The notes: generated by a model from the sequence alone, not told the origin. 64,000 nucleotides of DNA from Thysanoteuthis rhombus (GCA_963457665.1 OY735211.1:34420231-34484230), one strand, 5' to 3'. Counted from the stretch's first letter, positions 34,320 to 46,269 are shown. Translations and numbers: made by a program.

Positions 34320-34520
34320 TCAGTTTGCTTAATTCATTCCAAAATTTTCCATGTTTTTCAAACCGCTCTATTTAAGGTCTTATTATAATTCAATGTCTTT
34401 TTTTCTCAGCTTATACTTAGTTACTTTAATTTGTACAGCAACACCTTAACTGTACTATATCAAAACCAACACAAATCTAAACTGCACTATTCAAGATATT
34501 GTTGTACAACCAGATGTACA
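34320..34520 (+). repeat. Repeat C copy 1
   Basis: TTAATTTGTACAGCAACACC and neighbouring AGGTCTTATTATAATT recur at 60510-60680 as TTAATTTGTACAGCAATACC and AGGTCTTGTTATAATT, in the same orientation. Confidence 0.7.
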
Positions 34521-34539
34521 GATATATCGGGGACACCGG

Positions 34540-34660
34540 CCAGTGGTTAACTAGCTAGTCTCACATGTCATTTGCTTGTGTAGTGAGTTTAATCCTCCCT
34601 GAGTACCCCACTGTGGTAGCCTTGTGGCAGTCTGATCTAAGCTTAGTGACTATTTTTGAG
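34540..34660 (+). repeat. SINE-like repeat, family F
   Basis: GGTTAACTAGCTAGTCTCAC, a B-box-like GTGAGTTTAATCCTCCCTGA, and the core CCTTGTGGCAGTCTGATCTA. Confidence 0.55.
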
Positions 34661-34729
34661 CCTGCAATCTTGGAACCCTTGGTGAGTAAATAGAGCAGTA
34701 GGGCGGTGAGCATTTTGTGGGACATTGCT

Positions 34730-35250
34730 TTAATTTTAACTTTGACATCGTGCAGGTGGGCTCCTCAACATCAACTCCACGAATGTCAAACCATGTAATT
34801 AGTATGCTGTTTTTGTTTACAGATATGTATCCAGGTGTTGATGAGTTGTCTTGAAGCTCAACAGTTTTGTTAATAAGGCAAGCTTGATGGGAATACAGTT
34901 CCGAAGTTTTAGTCCAAGCACTGAGAACGACTCATGAGAATAGATTGAGTCCTTTTTGTCATGCCCTGAATTAGTGTTGGAATAGAGGTGTGAATTCCTT
35001 AATATTCACCGAGGGGAAATGAGATGTTTTGATCATTGGGTACAAGTTTTTGCAATATCTTGGTCCGTATAATTATGTATAAGGTTCTTATGTTAATGAA
35101 ATCTCTCCTTTTAGGACAAGTCTGTATAGCCACTGATTCTGCTGGTAAAGTGTATCTGCACATCTTCAAGGGTTTGGATTGTCATTGATTCCATCCTATT
35201 TTGTTTCATTGTTTTATACAGTATCAAAATTATTGTTGCACGATAATCAC
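34730..35250 (-). pseudogene. LINE ORF C-terminal relic (non-RTE type)
   Basis: The minus strand, across frames, gives KRRDFINIRTLYIIIRTKIL, then TKRTQSI, a 'GPKLWN..P' type word (LDQNFGTVFPSS, shifting to LRNCIPIKLALLTKLLSFK), then TTHQHLDTYL. Many CR1/I-clade LINEs and relatives end their ORF2 with a 'RS....F.V.GPKLWN.LP..LR....F...L..YL' pattern, which this follows. Frameshifts and stops are frequent. It lies between the arms of the 400 bp inverted repeat. Confidence 0.5.
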
Positions 35251-35479
35251 TGGATACAGTAAGCACCCATCCAGATGATTTTCCAGTTTCATTAGATATT
35301 ATGTTTATTTGAAGAGTCTATGAAACATGTATATTTTAAGGCCTCTTACAAAACCAATAGTTGATATACGTTATTTTAAAGTATGGAAGCCTGGGAAAAA
35401 AGAAATAAGATTTAGTTGCATTTTCTTTTTCCCAGGTGAAATGCAGTGACTTTTTTGCTGGTCCCCAAAGAGAAATATT

Positions 35480-35890
35480 TTTATATGAATCATTCTTCTT
35501 TAAACTGCACAGATATAACCGCTCTCACACAAATGAAGAAAAAAAAACATTTTAACACCTTCAGCATCATTACATAAAAATTAGCACTAGTATGTTTAAA
35601 CCAAGAATAGAACAATGGAGATTCCTCAGAGACTAAAAACCATAGCTGGAAAGCTGGTATAAGTCACAGTAGTGTGGGGAGGACAAAATGAAGACATGGT
35701 CCAATTTTTGAAATGGAGGACATTTATCATTTGGTGACCTCTGAACATATTAATAGAGTACAAATATTGTTTTCTTATTTTCTTCTGAGCAATTTACTAT
35801 TTCCTGAGATGAGATATAAATATTTTGCACATTTTTGTGCTCATATCTCACTTTCTGTTTGAGAGTTTTGATATTTGTCTCTTTCAAAAG
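35480..35890 (-). repeat. Right arm of the ~400 bp-arm inverted repeat
   Basis: Inverted partner of 33905-34310. The outer end is AGTTTTGATATTTGTCTCTT and the inner end is near TCTCACACAAATGAAG. The 1.17 kb between the arms holds repeat C, a family F SINE and a LINE relic. Confidence 0.8.
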
Positions 35891-35899
35891 CTTTCATTT

Positions 35900-36580
35900 A
35901 GTTATTTTTTTTGTAGGTTGTGTAATCATCGTATTCATATTTGGAGCTGCTCACTGTTTTAGTTTAATAAAAGTTATTTGTTAGCAACTTGACTCAGATT
36001 CAAATGAAGAGAAAGAAATTTACCATAATGGAACTGTGATTAGAAGCACAAATAAAAGCATTTAACTGACTGAATGAAATGAATCAATTAATCAGTAGAG
36101 TGATTCACTCTAATGTATATATGTATCATCATTCGCAGCTTATACCCTCATCAAGGGTGTCCCATGGTTAGGTGCACATGGCAAATGTTGGTAGGACCCA
36201 ATTCTGATTTGGCAGGCCTGTTGAAGTTTTATTCTGCTCGCAGCACCTTGTATTCTTCAATGGTTATCTATCTAGGTACTGAACAGGCTCTACGTTGTTT
36301 CACTTTCAAGAACTGGTGTATTCAACATGAATAGGCCATAACTTCAGCCTCAGGTAAAGGTTCCTTAATCCTATTCCTTCTGCTGAGTGCTTAGCAGAGA
36401 GGCATTAAGTATCATTTTTTAAAGTCTTTGATATGAATAAGTGGTGGATTGAACTACTGAAATGGAAATAAACACTTTACCACTGGGCCAGATGACCACT
36501 TTCACTCTAATGTTACTGTCTATAATTTTGTTTATAGGCATTATCATTTCAAGGGTTGACCACTAACCTCATTGTTTCTG
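35900..36580. other. No recognised feature
   Basis: AT-rich DNA with no classified element. Confidence 0.3.
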
Positions 36581-36584
36581 TTTC

Positions 36585-36655
36585 TTGTTACATAAATTTT
36601 TGGCTGATCCATTCTGCAGCCTTCTTTAGGTGTGCAATCCATAAGGAAGGAGATT
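36585..36655 (+). repeat. Repeat G, short copy
   Basis: GGCTGATCCATTCTGCAG, then GTGTGCAATCCATAAGGAAG and GAGATTGGCC: the start of repeat G as at 4270-4345. Confidence 0.65.
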
Positions 36656-36839
36656 GGCCTATTTTTTATAGAAAGAAATACCGACTAATTATTATGATTA
36701 AGCCATAAAAAACAATTTGGCCAAAATCTTAACACTCTTTTGCCAAAAAAATGAATGGACCTTTATAACATATAAATGAATGAATCAAATACTTCATGTA
36801 GTTTCAGCTCAGGATTCTTACTGTTGCTTAAAAAAAATG

Positions 36840-36965
36840 GATCACCTAGACACTGTTCCCTAGGGGCGAGACAATTTTTTTTTGCCTACATGTATGCTGT
36901 GTGGGACTCTACATTAAATTCAACCTTGTGTCACATTGAGGTCAGGCGAATAAGTATGTATGTAA
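36840..36965 (+). repeat. SINE-like repeat, family F, degenerate
   Basis: CAACCTTGTGTCACATTGAG followed by GCGAATAAGTATG is the family core and end; the head is poorly preserved. Confidence 0.4.
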
Positions 36966-36969
36966 ATCA

Positions 36970-38060
36970 ACTACTTTGGTATGTCAGGAAAGGAAAGCTA
37001 AAGCATAATTATTCTCCATCAATTAAACTAAATGATTGATGAAGTTTACATTATAAAGGTCAGGTGAATTGAATGCTTCTGGGCTCAAGCCACAAACAAT
37101 CCCTCTAATGAGACCCTGATAGATTAGAGTTTTTACAAGCATGAAAATAGTGTATCCATTTGAAGCATGATCCAAAACTGATACCTTGAAGCTAATGGCT
37201 ACTTCTGGGTTTGGTCCTTAAAATCTACCCTACCAGATTAAAAAAAGCTATAATCCATGCCAAATCCTCTTTAACAACGGTTGCACTCAGACAGCAGCAG
37301 CAGTAGTAGTAGTAGTATTAATGTTTATTCTGGATTTGAAGAAGCATTTGTAAAGAGATGAAAACAGATGAGTCATCTTCAGAGCAATCAGAAAATTGAG
37401 ACTTCCACTTAATTACCATATGAAATATGCTGACAGGTCATTTATTTTCCCCTGAGGAATCAGCCTGTTATTGACCTAATGGACAACAGAAAAGCACTTA
37501 GGCAAATATATACAGATAATGAAACAGGGCTATTCTTTGATATCTTGCTTATTTCATCCAACTTACATACATATATGGTAAATTTATCCATATTTTCCAT
37601 GTAATGGTTATGTAGATCCGATCTACACACATATGATAGATATACCTATTCTGTCAGTAACACTTGCCTAAATTCCTGACCGCTAACACATTTTTTTTTT
37701 GCATTTCAATAGTAAAATTGCTAACAATGAACTAATCACAATTTTCTCTACAGCCACAAATATTTAATTAGGACAGAAAATGACTTGAACTTTGTGGGGG
37801 GAGTAACAGTAATGTTGATGGGCCTAGATGAAAGTCAGAAGTTTACCTCCATATATTAGTTCAAATGCAGTCAACACTGAAATACATCCTTGATTATTGT
37901 TTCATTTTTTTCTTTTTCAACAGCTAGAATTTGTTCTTTCACGATATATGTAATCAGATTGAATAAAAGTTGAATAATTTGCTTAATATATCCTACCATT
38001 GACATCAGGGGTTTGTATTTCCAATGAATTTCCATAGTAAAACCATTAGCAATGAATTTA
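36970..38060. other. No recognised feature
   Basis: AT-rich DNA. A short CAG/TAG run (CAGCAGCAGTAGTAGTAGTA) at 37295-37315 is the only repeat noted. Confidence 0.3.
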
Positions 38061-38064
38061 TAAA

Positions 38065-38275
38065 TAAATATATTGGGTGTATGGGGGATTTTCAAAAAAC
38101 AAAAATTAGACATAATTGGATATAAGGAGTAAATTTTCAGCCCTTTAGGTCCATCAGTGTGGCCTGTATGCATGATACCTACATACATACAAAGCAAACC
38201 AGACCAACTTGAACACTGAACAAACCTATGTTGACAGTGTCGGTGACAGTTCTTGTTGATGGTTTCTAATTATAC
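38065..38275 (-). repeat. Repeat family A, minus strand, 5' part only
   Basis: On the minus strand: GAAACCATCAACAAGAACTG, AACATAGGTTTGTTCAGTG, GGACCTAAAGGGCTGAAAAT and TTTACTCCTTATATC. The rest of the family is missing. Confidence 0.75.
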
Positions 38276-38279
38276 TCAG

Positions 38280-39050
38280 CAAGCTGCCTCTTTCATTCTA
38301 TCTACTTACTCATATTCTATCATAATACATCAATTATATAATAAGTTCGAGATGGAAGCACTAAAATAATAAGCAAGAATATTTTGAGGTTCACGCTTAT
38401 TCTAATGTATTAGTTAGTGCCAGATCAAGATTTTCTCGGTCCCTGGACCACAGATATAGAGAAGCCCACAGAAATATTTCCAAAAGAGAAATAAAGTTGA
38501 AGAAAAATTTAATTTATTTTTATAAGGTTAACAACAATTAAAATTCAAATGTTTGCTTTGAGTAATTTCTAAGAAACTGATTTCTCAAAGACATCAAAAA
38601 GTTGTAAGATCTTGAGAACATTGTTTTCAATTACCATAAGAGCAAGTCTGTTTTTAGTCGTTCTTAGACATAACAAACCGTCATTCAATATATATGCATA
38701 CAGGACAGCGATTCTTTATTGCCATAGTATGTTTACTACTAATATATACACAGTGTGTTAATTGAACTTTTTTTCCAAATAGATAATTTAGAGTACTTAT
38801 ACACTGATTCAGCATTCCCAAATGATATAACTTTTCACTCAATCTCTGGAGTCTCCAAAGTCCACACCTTAATCCAGCTCATGTATTAGTATGAAGTAAG
38901 TTAGCACTAGTATTAGTATATTAAAATTTGTGCAGCACTAGTATTAGTATAAAATAGGTCCAATGGGTGACCACCCACCAAGCTCAAAACTATTATGTCA
39001 GTGCAATCAGCTATTATTTCATCAATTGGGTTCTTCATATCTGCAAATGC
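38280..39050. other. No recognised gene
   Basis: AT-rich DNA. A local duplication TTAGCACTAGTATTAGTATA / GCAGCACTAGTATTAGTATA occurs at about 38900-38950. Confidence 0.3.
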
Positions 39051-39055
39051 AAGTC

Positions 39056-39240
39056 ATCGTCGTTGGACATAGACCTTCCCCAGGGTTTGCCACACTTCTC
39101 TATCATGGGCATCGCTGAAATAGTCTAGCTCATCTTTCCATCTAGTACTCTACCAGCCTCAGTTGTTCATATGATCTCTGGGGATCCATGTCATGAGTTG
39201 TGATGTTCTCATTCAGCACTCATCTCTGACCCATCATTTT
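39056..39240 (-). pseudogene. RTE-type LINE, extreme C-terminus
   Basis: The minus strand encodes STRWKDELDYFSDAHDREVW followed by QTLGKVYVQRR and a stop, matching the last segment of RTE-like ORF2 ('TRW.D.L..F......D...W..LGE.YVQQW'). The 3' tail has decayed to GACTTGCATTTG. Only about 180 bp survive. Confidence 0.7.
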
Positions 39241-39244
39241 GCTG

Positions 39245-40440
39245 ATTGTTATTGTAAGTGTACAAATGAAGATTTACGTAATATTAGGAGAAAAATCACC
39301 AAAACTGATGTATTGTTTTGGGGGTCAATTCAAGAAGAGTTCAACTCTAACCCAACAACACTTTAATGACATTAACATTGTCTTCAATCAATACATATGT
39401 ATTATTCTATTTACTTACATGCATATTAACCAATTACTTCTTCATAGACAATATTTCTTGTCAGTTTCTTCCTTCCCTCTTCCTTCATTACGATGGCTAT
39501 GCATTCCTTCTATTCATCTTATATACTATACAAATAGAGATCTCATAAGTCAACAATAATGTGACAGACACAGCTTTGTGTACTTTATTGCTATAAAGGC
39601 TTCCAAAGTTGATATGAGTGTGATAAACACTAACTTCCGAATCTCAGCACTCATCCAGGTTGCTGCTGCTGCTGTATGCTGATGATGGATAGTGTTGTTT
39701 GGCAACATCAGAATTGCTTTGTGTGATGGATATGGCTCTCATTATGTATGATTTATGCTTCTATACACAGTACACAAAAAAAAAAGAAATCTGATTGGAT
39801 TACAAACTGTATCAGACATTGCAAAATCAGATCAAATCTAGAGTCACCCAGTGAACTTTGCCTTCAGGTTTTTAGTCAAATTTATGTTGAATTAAACGTA
39901 TACATAGGTATATAGATATACGCATGAACAAAAGAGCTATTCCTCTGTCTGGTATCATCAAATAGATATTTTTTCTCATTGTTGTTTCCACAAAGCTATC
40001 CATTTGTTATTGGCCAGGTAGAATATTGCTCAACTTCTCTTGGGTATTTTTTTCTAAGTATGAGAATGAGAATAGTGATCTTAGATATTTGTACTCTACT
40101 CTGGTTTAGATTCAATACTCTTCCTTGGAGTAGTTTGCGATACTGAGCCTCTTCAACTTTGTACTTGAGAGGGGATGTTTAACCTCTTGTTTGCTGACTG
40201 CCTACTCTAACCACTAAGATGTGTAAGTGCAATATTCTATTTATAGTAATACTGCAAAGTACTGCACCTCATGATGACAGTGTTGCTGGTAATAGCATTT
40301 ATGGAATGACAAAATGATTGCTAATTAAATTTCACCTCACCATTTTTACCAAGTAAATCTATTATGAGTGACGCAACCAATTCAAAACGAACGAGGGAGG
40401 CTTGAGTCATAACAGATTATGAAAACCAGGTTGATCGGAT
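39245..40440. other. No recognised feature
   Basis: No gene or classifiable repeat. The 106-residue plus frame 39239-39559 has no motif and is overlapped by another frame; I regard it as chance. Confidence 0.3.
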
Positions 40441-40609
40441 TAATTACTCCTTCATTTCTCTCCTCCCCTACCTCCACATCTCATCCCTTCCTCCTCTGCA
40501 CGTTCATTTTTTTTTTTTGATTTGATTTGATTAACGTAAACTTTTCCCACTGATTTTTTTGCATATTTTTCAAAAGCTTTCATACTCGAGTTCATTATAT
40601 CAATGTTCA

Positions 40610-40705
40610 TGTAGACAAAAGTGAGTTTAGACAAAAGTGAGTTTAGACAAAAGTGCTCAACACTAAACTGATATTTGATAAAGGGATGTAGACAAAAGTG
40701 ATGTA
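40610..40705. repeat. Short tandem repeat, TAGACAAAAGTGAGTT unit
   Basis: GTAGACAAAAGTGAGTTTAG repeats about three times, with a fourth partial copy near 40690. Confidence 0.85.
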
Positions 40706-40817
40706 TCCCAAGTTTTTATATACATCTCTCTCACTTGAATTGATATGTTTTTTTTAATAAAGAACAAATACTTTTAATGTAAATTACATACGTAAATGAC
40801 CAGAGAGGCATTTATTT

Positions 40818-40818
40818 A

Positions 40819-40868
<50 letters not shown>

Positions 40869-40921
40869 GGTGGTGGTGATGGTGGTTGTGATGGTGGTGG
40901 TGATGGTGGTGGTGGTGGTGG

Positions 40922-40952
<31 letters not shown>

Positions 40953-40978
40953 AAAACAACGACAACAACAACAACAAC
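40818..40978. repeat. (GAT)n-(GGT)n-(GAT)n-(AAC)n trinucleotide array
   Basis: Trinucleotide repeats over about 160 bp. The Met/Val, Ser/Pro and Val frames crossing it are artefacts. Confidence 0.97.
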
Positions 40979-41020
40979 ACGAATCCCATTTAATGCTACT
41001 AATGTTGACTTGAAACTTAC

Positions 41021-41086
41021 TTTATCAATAAATCTACCGACATTTCCATCTACGCCAGGACACCAATCATAAATATGCAAATAAAA
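41021..41086 (-). CDS. Candidate exon 3' part with strong donor
   Basis: On the minus strand 22 open codons, ending IYDWCPGVDGNVGRFIDK, precede a near-perfect donor, AAA|GTAAGT (phase 0). The peptide is varied and includes a Trp-Cys-Pro segment. No acceptor can be placed upstream: there is no suitable AG before the frame hits TGA, and a (GGT)n repeat follows. The exon start is therefore unknown and the exon itself uncertain. It lies on the same strand as the candidates at 25214, 14354, 14134 and 11535. Confidence 0.3.
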
Positions 41087-41382
41087 TCACCACCACCACC
41101 ACCCAGCCCATCTTCACCCACAAGGTAACACAACCAACACAGCACCAACTCAACAAATAGAGCAATCCATCAGAAACCCCATCCGGAAACCCAATAAGGC
41201 ACTAACCCCAGCCGCCATTCAAGAATAAAACCTTAAAAAAAAGGTAAAAGACAAGAAAAATACCTCATGAAAATGACACTCTAGTTGTATATAATGACAA
41301 GAAGTCGACAGAAAAAAAGTGAACTCCATTGATCGCTGCGTAAAACTGATCAGTAACAACAAAATTGCAAATATCTACCTCT

Positions 41383-41456
41383 ATCTCTCTCTCTCACTCC
41401 CCCTCTCTCTCTACCTTCCTATCTCTCTATATCTCTCTCTCTCTCTCTCTCTGTCT

Positions 41457-41487
<31 letters not shown>

Positions 41488-41492
41488 TATGA
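41383..41492. repeat. (CT)n-(TATC)n-(TA)n microsatellite
   Basis: CTCTCTCTCTC passing into CTATATCTATATCTATAT and TA repeats. Confidence 0.95.
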
Positions 41493-41499
41493 ATATATG

Positions 41500-43410
41500 C
41501 ATTATTATGATTATTCTTTGCTTTTGTAGAGATAAAATGTGACTATGTTATTATTGAAACCTAATTTCAATTGATGTTGTTGATGTAAAAACAATTTCAT
41601 AAGAAAAATCAGAGATAATGAACTTGAAAGGGCACTTTTCATGAGTGACCTGTACTTCTCGACATACATCAGCCTGTGATGTACCTGGACACACCATCAA
41701 TGATGTTTCCTGGGGTTAATGGGTGTTTCAGGTCTTTCAGCATCAGACACTCTCATCCAGACAACCAAGCCACTTGTGTCCAGGAACTGCTACCTCACCC
41801 ATGGCTTTCTTCTTCGCTGATTTCAAAAGAAAAGTGCAGAGTTTTGAATGTAGTCCATAGCACAATAAACAGAAATAATTTTTTTTATATCTTTAAAGAG
41901 CTTTCTAGAAAGATTTTACTTTGTTTCTAAAAGAGTATGATTTTTTTTCTGTTCCTCAAATATTGCAATTTGTCATTTATTATTGACTCAAGTCCAAAGT
42001 TTATAGAATCAAACCAGAGTCTAGACCTTCTATCTATTTTTCTGTTGTGCATAATTGTCAAACTTAAACTATCAACTTTTGACTTTATTTGTATTTATTT
42101 GTATGTAACAACAATGATGGATGAAAATGACCAGACCAAAATCCATTGAGATCATGCATGAATAACAGTGACACAGTGATGTACACAACAATTCTCTCCC
42201 ATCTCTAAAGTCCAATTCAGGATGACTTGCTTTGCCAAAGTTTGCAAATCCCATTCACAGGAACTACCAACTAATAAAAGAGTTTGTTTTGTTTACTTTT
42301 TAGATTTTGATAAAACAAGGGATTTTGACCCTAGTGCAGCCGAGCTTGTTTTAAATTTTTAGTCTTATTCTTTATTGTGGTTACAAATACATGAAATATA
42401 GGAATATCCCTTCGAATTGTTAATCTGTATTGAAGAAAATTTAAAAGAAAAATTTCTGTTTTATCACAAGGTCTTTTCTTTGCAGTTTCTTGTTCAGCAC
42501 TTCTGTTTTCAAAAAATAGTTAAATGACTATTTATTTACCTAATTGATTCTGATAAATTTGAAAGCTTAAGTATATATTTCATGAAGGTATATCAATTAT
42601 CAAAGTCTCGAGTTTCATTTTTCAATTGAAAAAGCAACAATCAATAAATTGTCAAAATATTTTTTATTCTGCTGTATTGGTATCCTTAAATATGTTCTCT
42701 CTTGTCGAGTAAGTTACCGTAAATTTCCCATATAAAACATACTGATCTTCTTTCGCTGCATTTTTTTTTTTGCCTTTTATGCTTTTTTTTCAACTTTTAA
42801 TGATTAGTCTTTTTTCTTTGAAGTCACAGAAAATCGGTGAAATTCTGGAAATTACTCTAAGTTGCTTTGAAAACATAACCAGTGTTTCATCATAATAACA
42901 TGTAATGAGAAGACATATCCTAAAGGAACAAGAAAAAAAGCTTCTCTTTACAGATTTTTCTACTTATGAAAATTTGTTAGTAGTCAATGAAGCTCAAGAA
43001 ATCTGCAATGCACATTGTATATTTTTATTTACTCTCCATCCATCAACCAGCTGATATCATCGATCTATCTATCAACCATTGATACCACCAATCAATCAAT
43101 CTAACATTGATTAAAGACGAAGGATTTAATGATCTCAAAGATCAAGATGAATTCTATCATTTTTATGGAGCACAAGATTTCTTGTTTAATAAGAATTTTT
43201 GACTATATCATCATTGTTTTTCTAATCTATGTATCAGTGTTCATCTGCAAATGTCTAATCAGGAAGTATAGAATCTGCAATTTCCTCTCAATTTCCATTC
43301 TCAGAAAAGATAGCTTCACCGAATTTTTGTCAAGTTGAAATCTAAACCAAATTACTTTCCAAGAAATTCCTCTGTCTACCATTTAACCTTTAACAAGAAA
43401 CAGGACATGG
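41500..43410. other. No recognised feature
   Basis: About 1.9 kb of AT-rich DNA. The stretch 41650-41830 is richer in GC, but its frame (DTPSMMFPGVNGCFRSFS) matches no family I know and lacks splice sites. Confidence 0.3.
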
Positions 43411-43417
43411 TTTATAT

Positions 43418-43672
43418 TAGATACTGTCACCAGAACTGCTGACAAAGGTTTCTTCAGTTTTCGAGTTGCTCTGTCTGGCTGGCTGGCTTGCCGGCTATGT
43501 ACATATGTACCATGTGTACAGACCACACCGATGGAGCCAGAGGGCTGAAAAATTAAACATTTACTCCCTATTACGTGTAGTAGTAAAAACGTTTTTTTGA
43601 AAATCCCTCCTGCCAAATGACATGGGTCGCTTGACAGTTCCTATAGAATGACTAACCAAAACCAGTTTTTTT
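43418..43672 (+). repeat. Repeat family A with internal deletion
   Basis: Normal 5' part (CAGAACTGCTGACAAAGGTT, GGCTGGCTGGCTTGC, CACCGATGGAGCCAGAGGGC), then a jump near 43610 from GAAAATCCCTCCTGCCAAA straight to the 3' end (ACATGGGTCGCTTGACAGTT, AATGACTAACC). About 200 bp are missing. The two sides share CC(T)GCCAAA, so deletion between short repeats is plausible. Confidence 0.8.
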
Positions 43673-43739
43673 TTTCATGCAAAAGATATTTGTGATCAGT
43701 AACTATGTAATTGTGTTTGTGTTAATGTGTTCTAGTATA

Positions 43740-43885
43740 ACCCCATGGTTGAAATAGGTGCATACTCAGGATTTTGAACACTGATTTTCTAGGCAAGCTG
43801 GCCCTCCCCAATTGGAGAATAGATGTAACACAATCTCTGCCCCCCCCCTCTGCCTTTACTTAACTGTGCTTAGTAAATATCAATA
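43740..43885 (+). repeat. SINE-like repeat, family F
   Basis: CTCAGGATTTTGAACACTGA followed by TTTTCTAGGCAAGC and the end GTGCTTAGTAAATATCAATA match the copy at 53340-53525. Confidence 0.55.
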
Positions 43886-43974
43886 AATAGGACTTCTTTG
43901 GTAAGATTATTGGTTATCTGCATGTGTTTGTGTGCGTCTGTACCTGTATGCATCTCCCAGTGTATGTGTCTGAG

Positions 43975-44035
43975 AGAGACAGAGAGAGACAGAGAAAGAC
44001 AGAGATACAGAGAGAGAGACAGAGAGAGAGACAGA

Positions 44036-44092
<57 letters not shown>

Positions 44093-44125
44093 TGAGTGAG
44101 TGTGTGTGTGTGTGTGTGTGTGTTT
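43975..44125. repeat. (GA)n-(GT)n microsatellite
   Basis: GAGAGACAGAGA-type repeats followed by about 85 bp of GT. Confidence 0.97.
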
Positions 44126-44343
44126 ACAAGTTTATTAGAGGAACAACCCTGGATTAAAAATATATCAAAAACGTTGTTTGTGGTTTTGGAGCCTGCCTCG
44201 ATGACAGGCTAATGTAATTACTTCGAGTTTTTTAAGTGTTTGCTTGAAAATAGCATAAAGTTAATTATCGAGAAAGATTTTGTGGTTATTTGATAGGATG
44301 AAAATGTTCACATGAAAGCTTCTTACTTTCTGCTGTTTAACAG

Positions 44344-44519
44344 CGAATTAATGGAAAAGAAGACAAAAGGTTACCAGCAATTTGTTAACCCTTTCAAGAC
44401 TCACCTATCAAGGTGCATAAAGCTTGAATTAGAATATCCCAGTAGACAAAAGAAGTCTATGGCACTTATATATCCCAGCAATCATAGAAATATATCCCTG
44501 GAGAAGATTATTCAAACAG
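44344..44519 (+). CDS. Candidate internal exon (176 bp), unknown protein
   Basis: Acceptor CTTACTTTCTGCTGTTTAACAG, then 58 complete open codons plus one base on each side, then the strong donor CAG|GTGAGG. Both splice sites agree with one frame: ELMEKKTKGYQQFVNPFKTH, LSRCIKLELEYPSRQKK, SMALIYPSNHRNISLEK, IIQT. The peptide is mixed in composition and not derived from any repeat that I recognise in the window. The chance of 58 open codons here is low but not negligible in 64 kb. It lies on the opposite strand to the 41021 candidate. No family recognised. Confidence 0.38.
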
Positions 44520-44676
44520 GTGAGGAATTGGAAGCCAGATTTGAAATGGAAGATGGAATTATTTTTAATTTAATTGTAGCCACCAACTTAGTTTCAACTA
44601 GTTGCTACCAGTAAGAAAAATCATGGATATATTTGTATTTCTATGAGATGATTCTTTTTTAAAAGAAATCATATAC

Positions 44677-45098
44677 AGGTCTGGTTAGTCACTCAATAAA
44701 AACTGCCACATGACCAACATCTTCCAGCAGCATGCTGTGTTCAGGGTGATCAATTGAACAACTGGAGAAACGGGTGTTCAATGAATAAGTTACTACTCTC
44801 GCATTCTGTAGGGCAGTGATTACTAAAAAAGTATGAAATTTCAGACACAAATTACAGCTCAATTAAGAATAAATTTATGTTACGAATCAGACCCTCCCCT
44901 AAACATATTTAGGGGGTGAATTTTCAAAACACAAAGAAGGTTTTGGAGACATAATAAGGAGTAAATATTAAAATTTTTGGTACTCTAGCTTAATTGATGA
45001 GGTTTATATGTACGATATGCACATATGTATCCAGCCAGACCATCATAGAAACTAAAGAAACCTGTGTTGATAGTTTTGGTTGACGGTTTCTAGTATCT
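44677..45098 (-). repeat. Repeat family A, near full length, minus strand
   Basis: On the minus strand: GAAACCGTCAACCAAAACTA, TCAACACAGGTTTCTTTAGT, and the 3' end CATGTGGCAGTTTTTATTGA then GTGACTAACCAGACCTG. Confidence 0.85.
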
Positions 45099-45117
45099 AT
45101 ACGCATATATATTGTAA

Positions 45118-45215
45118 TTCCCCACGTGTTCTCCACACTTTTTTCTGAAAATTTTGAGCTAAAAAATGTAGGTGTGTATTATACATGGAAACATAATTGC
45201 AGGACATTTTTTCCA
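45118..45215. mobile_element. pogo/Tigger-type terminal sequence
   Basis: TTTTTTCTGAAAATTTTGAGCTAAAAAATG followed by GTGTGTATTATACATGGAAA resembles the shared ends of many pogo/Tigger-related non-autonomous elements ('..cttttttccgaaaattttga..gggtgcgtcttatac'). Sequence as far as about 45370 (CCGATAATATAGAAAATTG) may belong to the same element. Only one end is recognisable. No run here is longer than the words quoted in parts. Confidence 0.35.
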
Positions 45216-45664
45216 GCACTGTTTATTGGGTGCAGAAGTTTGTTTGACTGCCACTATTGCCATGATGGTAACCGATAATATAGAAAATTGAAAACCAGAT
45301 GACTGACGTGTCAGTAATTTACAATGAAAATACTCTTCTAATCACATCTTTTTCAGATAATCAAAATCATAAAATTATAAAAACATAGGTTTGGCTAACA
45401 TTACCTAATTTTTTTTTTTTCTTATATTTTTTAACAAAAATTGAAAATTACGTTGTATGGGTCCCTGGGGTTCTGGAAAATAATCCCATTGCGAATCTTG
45501 TAATGAATGTTCACATCTTTTCAATTTCATCTCAGGTTTTATTAAAAAGTGACTAAACTCTTTCAAGTAGAAGAGTTCACTAAGCTGAATTAGATCAGGA
45601 GAGTATGAAAAAATTGAAACCTAAACATACTGATGCTTTGTTTCCAAAATAAAACCAGGCTGGA

Positions 45665-45760
45665 TCCAGGATTTTGAGCAGCATTTTAGCTATAGAATTG
45701 ACAAAAGAGTAAAGTAACGAAATTAATCAAAGAAATTTACCGCAGAATTAATTTTTTAAA
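45665..45760 (+). repeat. Unclassified repeat shared with 27690 and 29100-29690
   Basis: CTGGATCCAGGATTTTGAGC, GAATTGACAAAAGAGTAAAG and AATTAATCAAAGAAATTTAC occur here close together; elsewhere they are separated. Confidence 0.45.
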
Positions 45761-46269
45761 AATATACATGAATAATAAAACGAAAGAAATTTTACTGATA
45801 TTCAACAAAAAACAAAATAATAATTTTTTGTTTTTAAGCTTATTATATGATTACTTCTTCTTGAACTTAATATCCATGATAAAATGTTCAATAATAGTGA
45901 AGCCATAATTTGTATTTTTACTGAATAGGTAACCATTAAACCTGAAGAATTTTATAGAGCTAGTCTATTATCATTGGAGGATCATTGAGAAAAAGTTATT
46001 GCTTCAAATGGGTCATATTTTGATAAAATGGTTACTATGTATTTTTGATTATATCATCTTTCATCTTACTATTTGAAAAACATTTTGTGTTACAAACTAA
46101 TTGCTAAATCTAACTAGCATGAGATTCTAAATGCATTTCATATTCTACAACAGTCCATTGAATAACTTAATATAAACCAGTTAATTTGTTTTTAAATTCA
46201 GCACTCTGATGCCAACCTTTCAAGGCATTATAAATAGATTGGTATTAATGCTACTGATTAGTCTTGTTA

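Noticed and set aside
40784-41013. Poly-Ser/Pro/Val and poly-Met/Val ORFs
   Set aside because: Translation of the (GAT)n-(GGT)n array. Only the peptide next to it at 41021-41086 was considered further.
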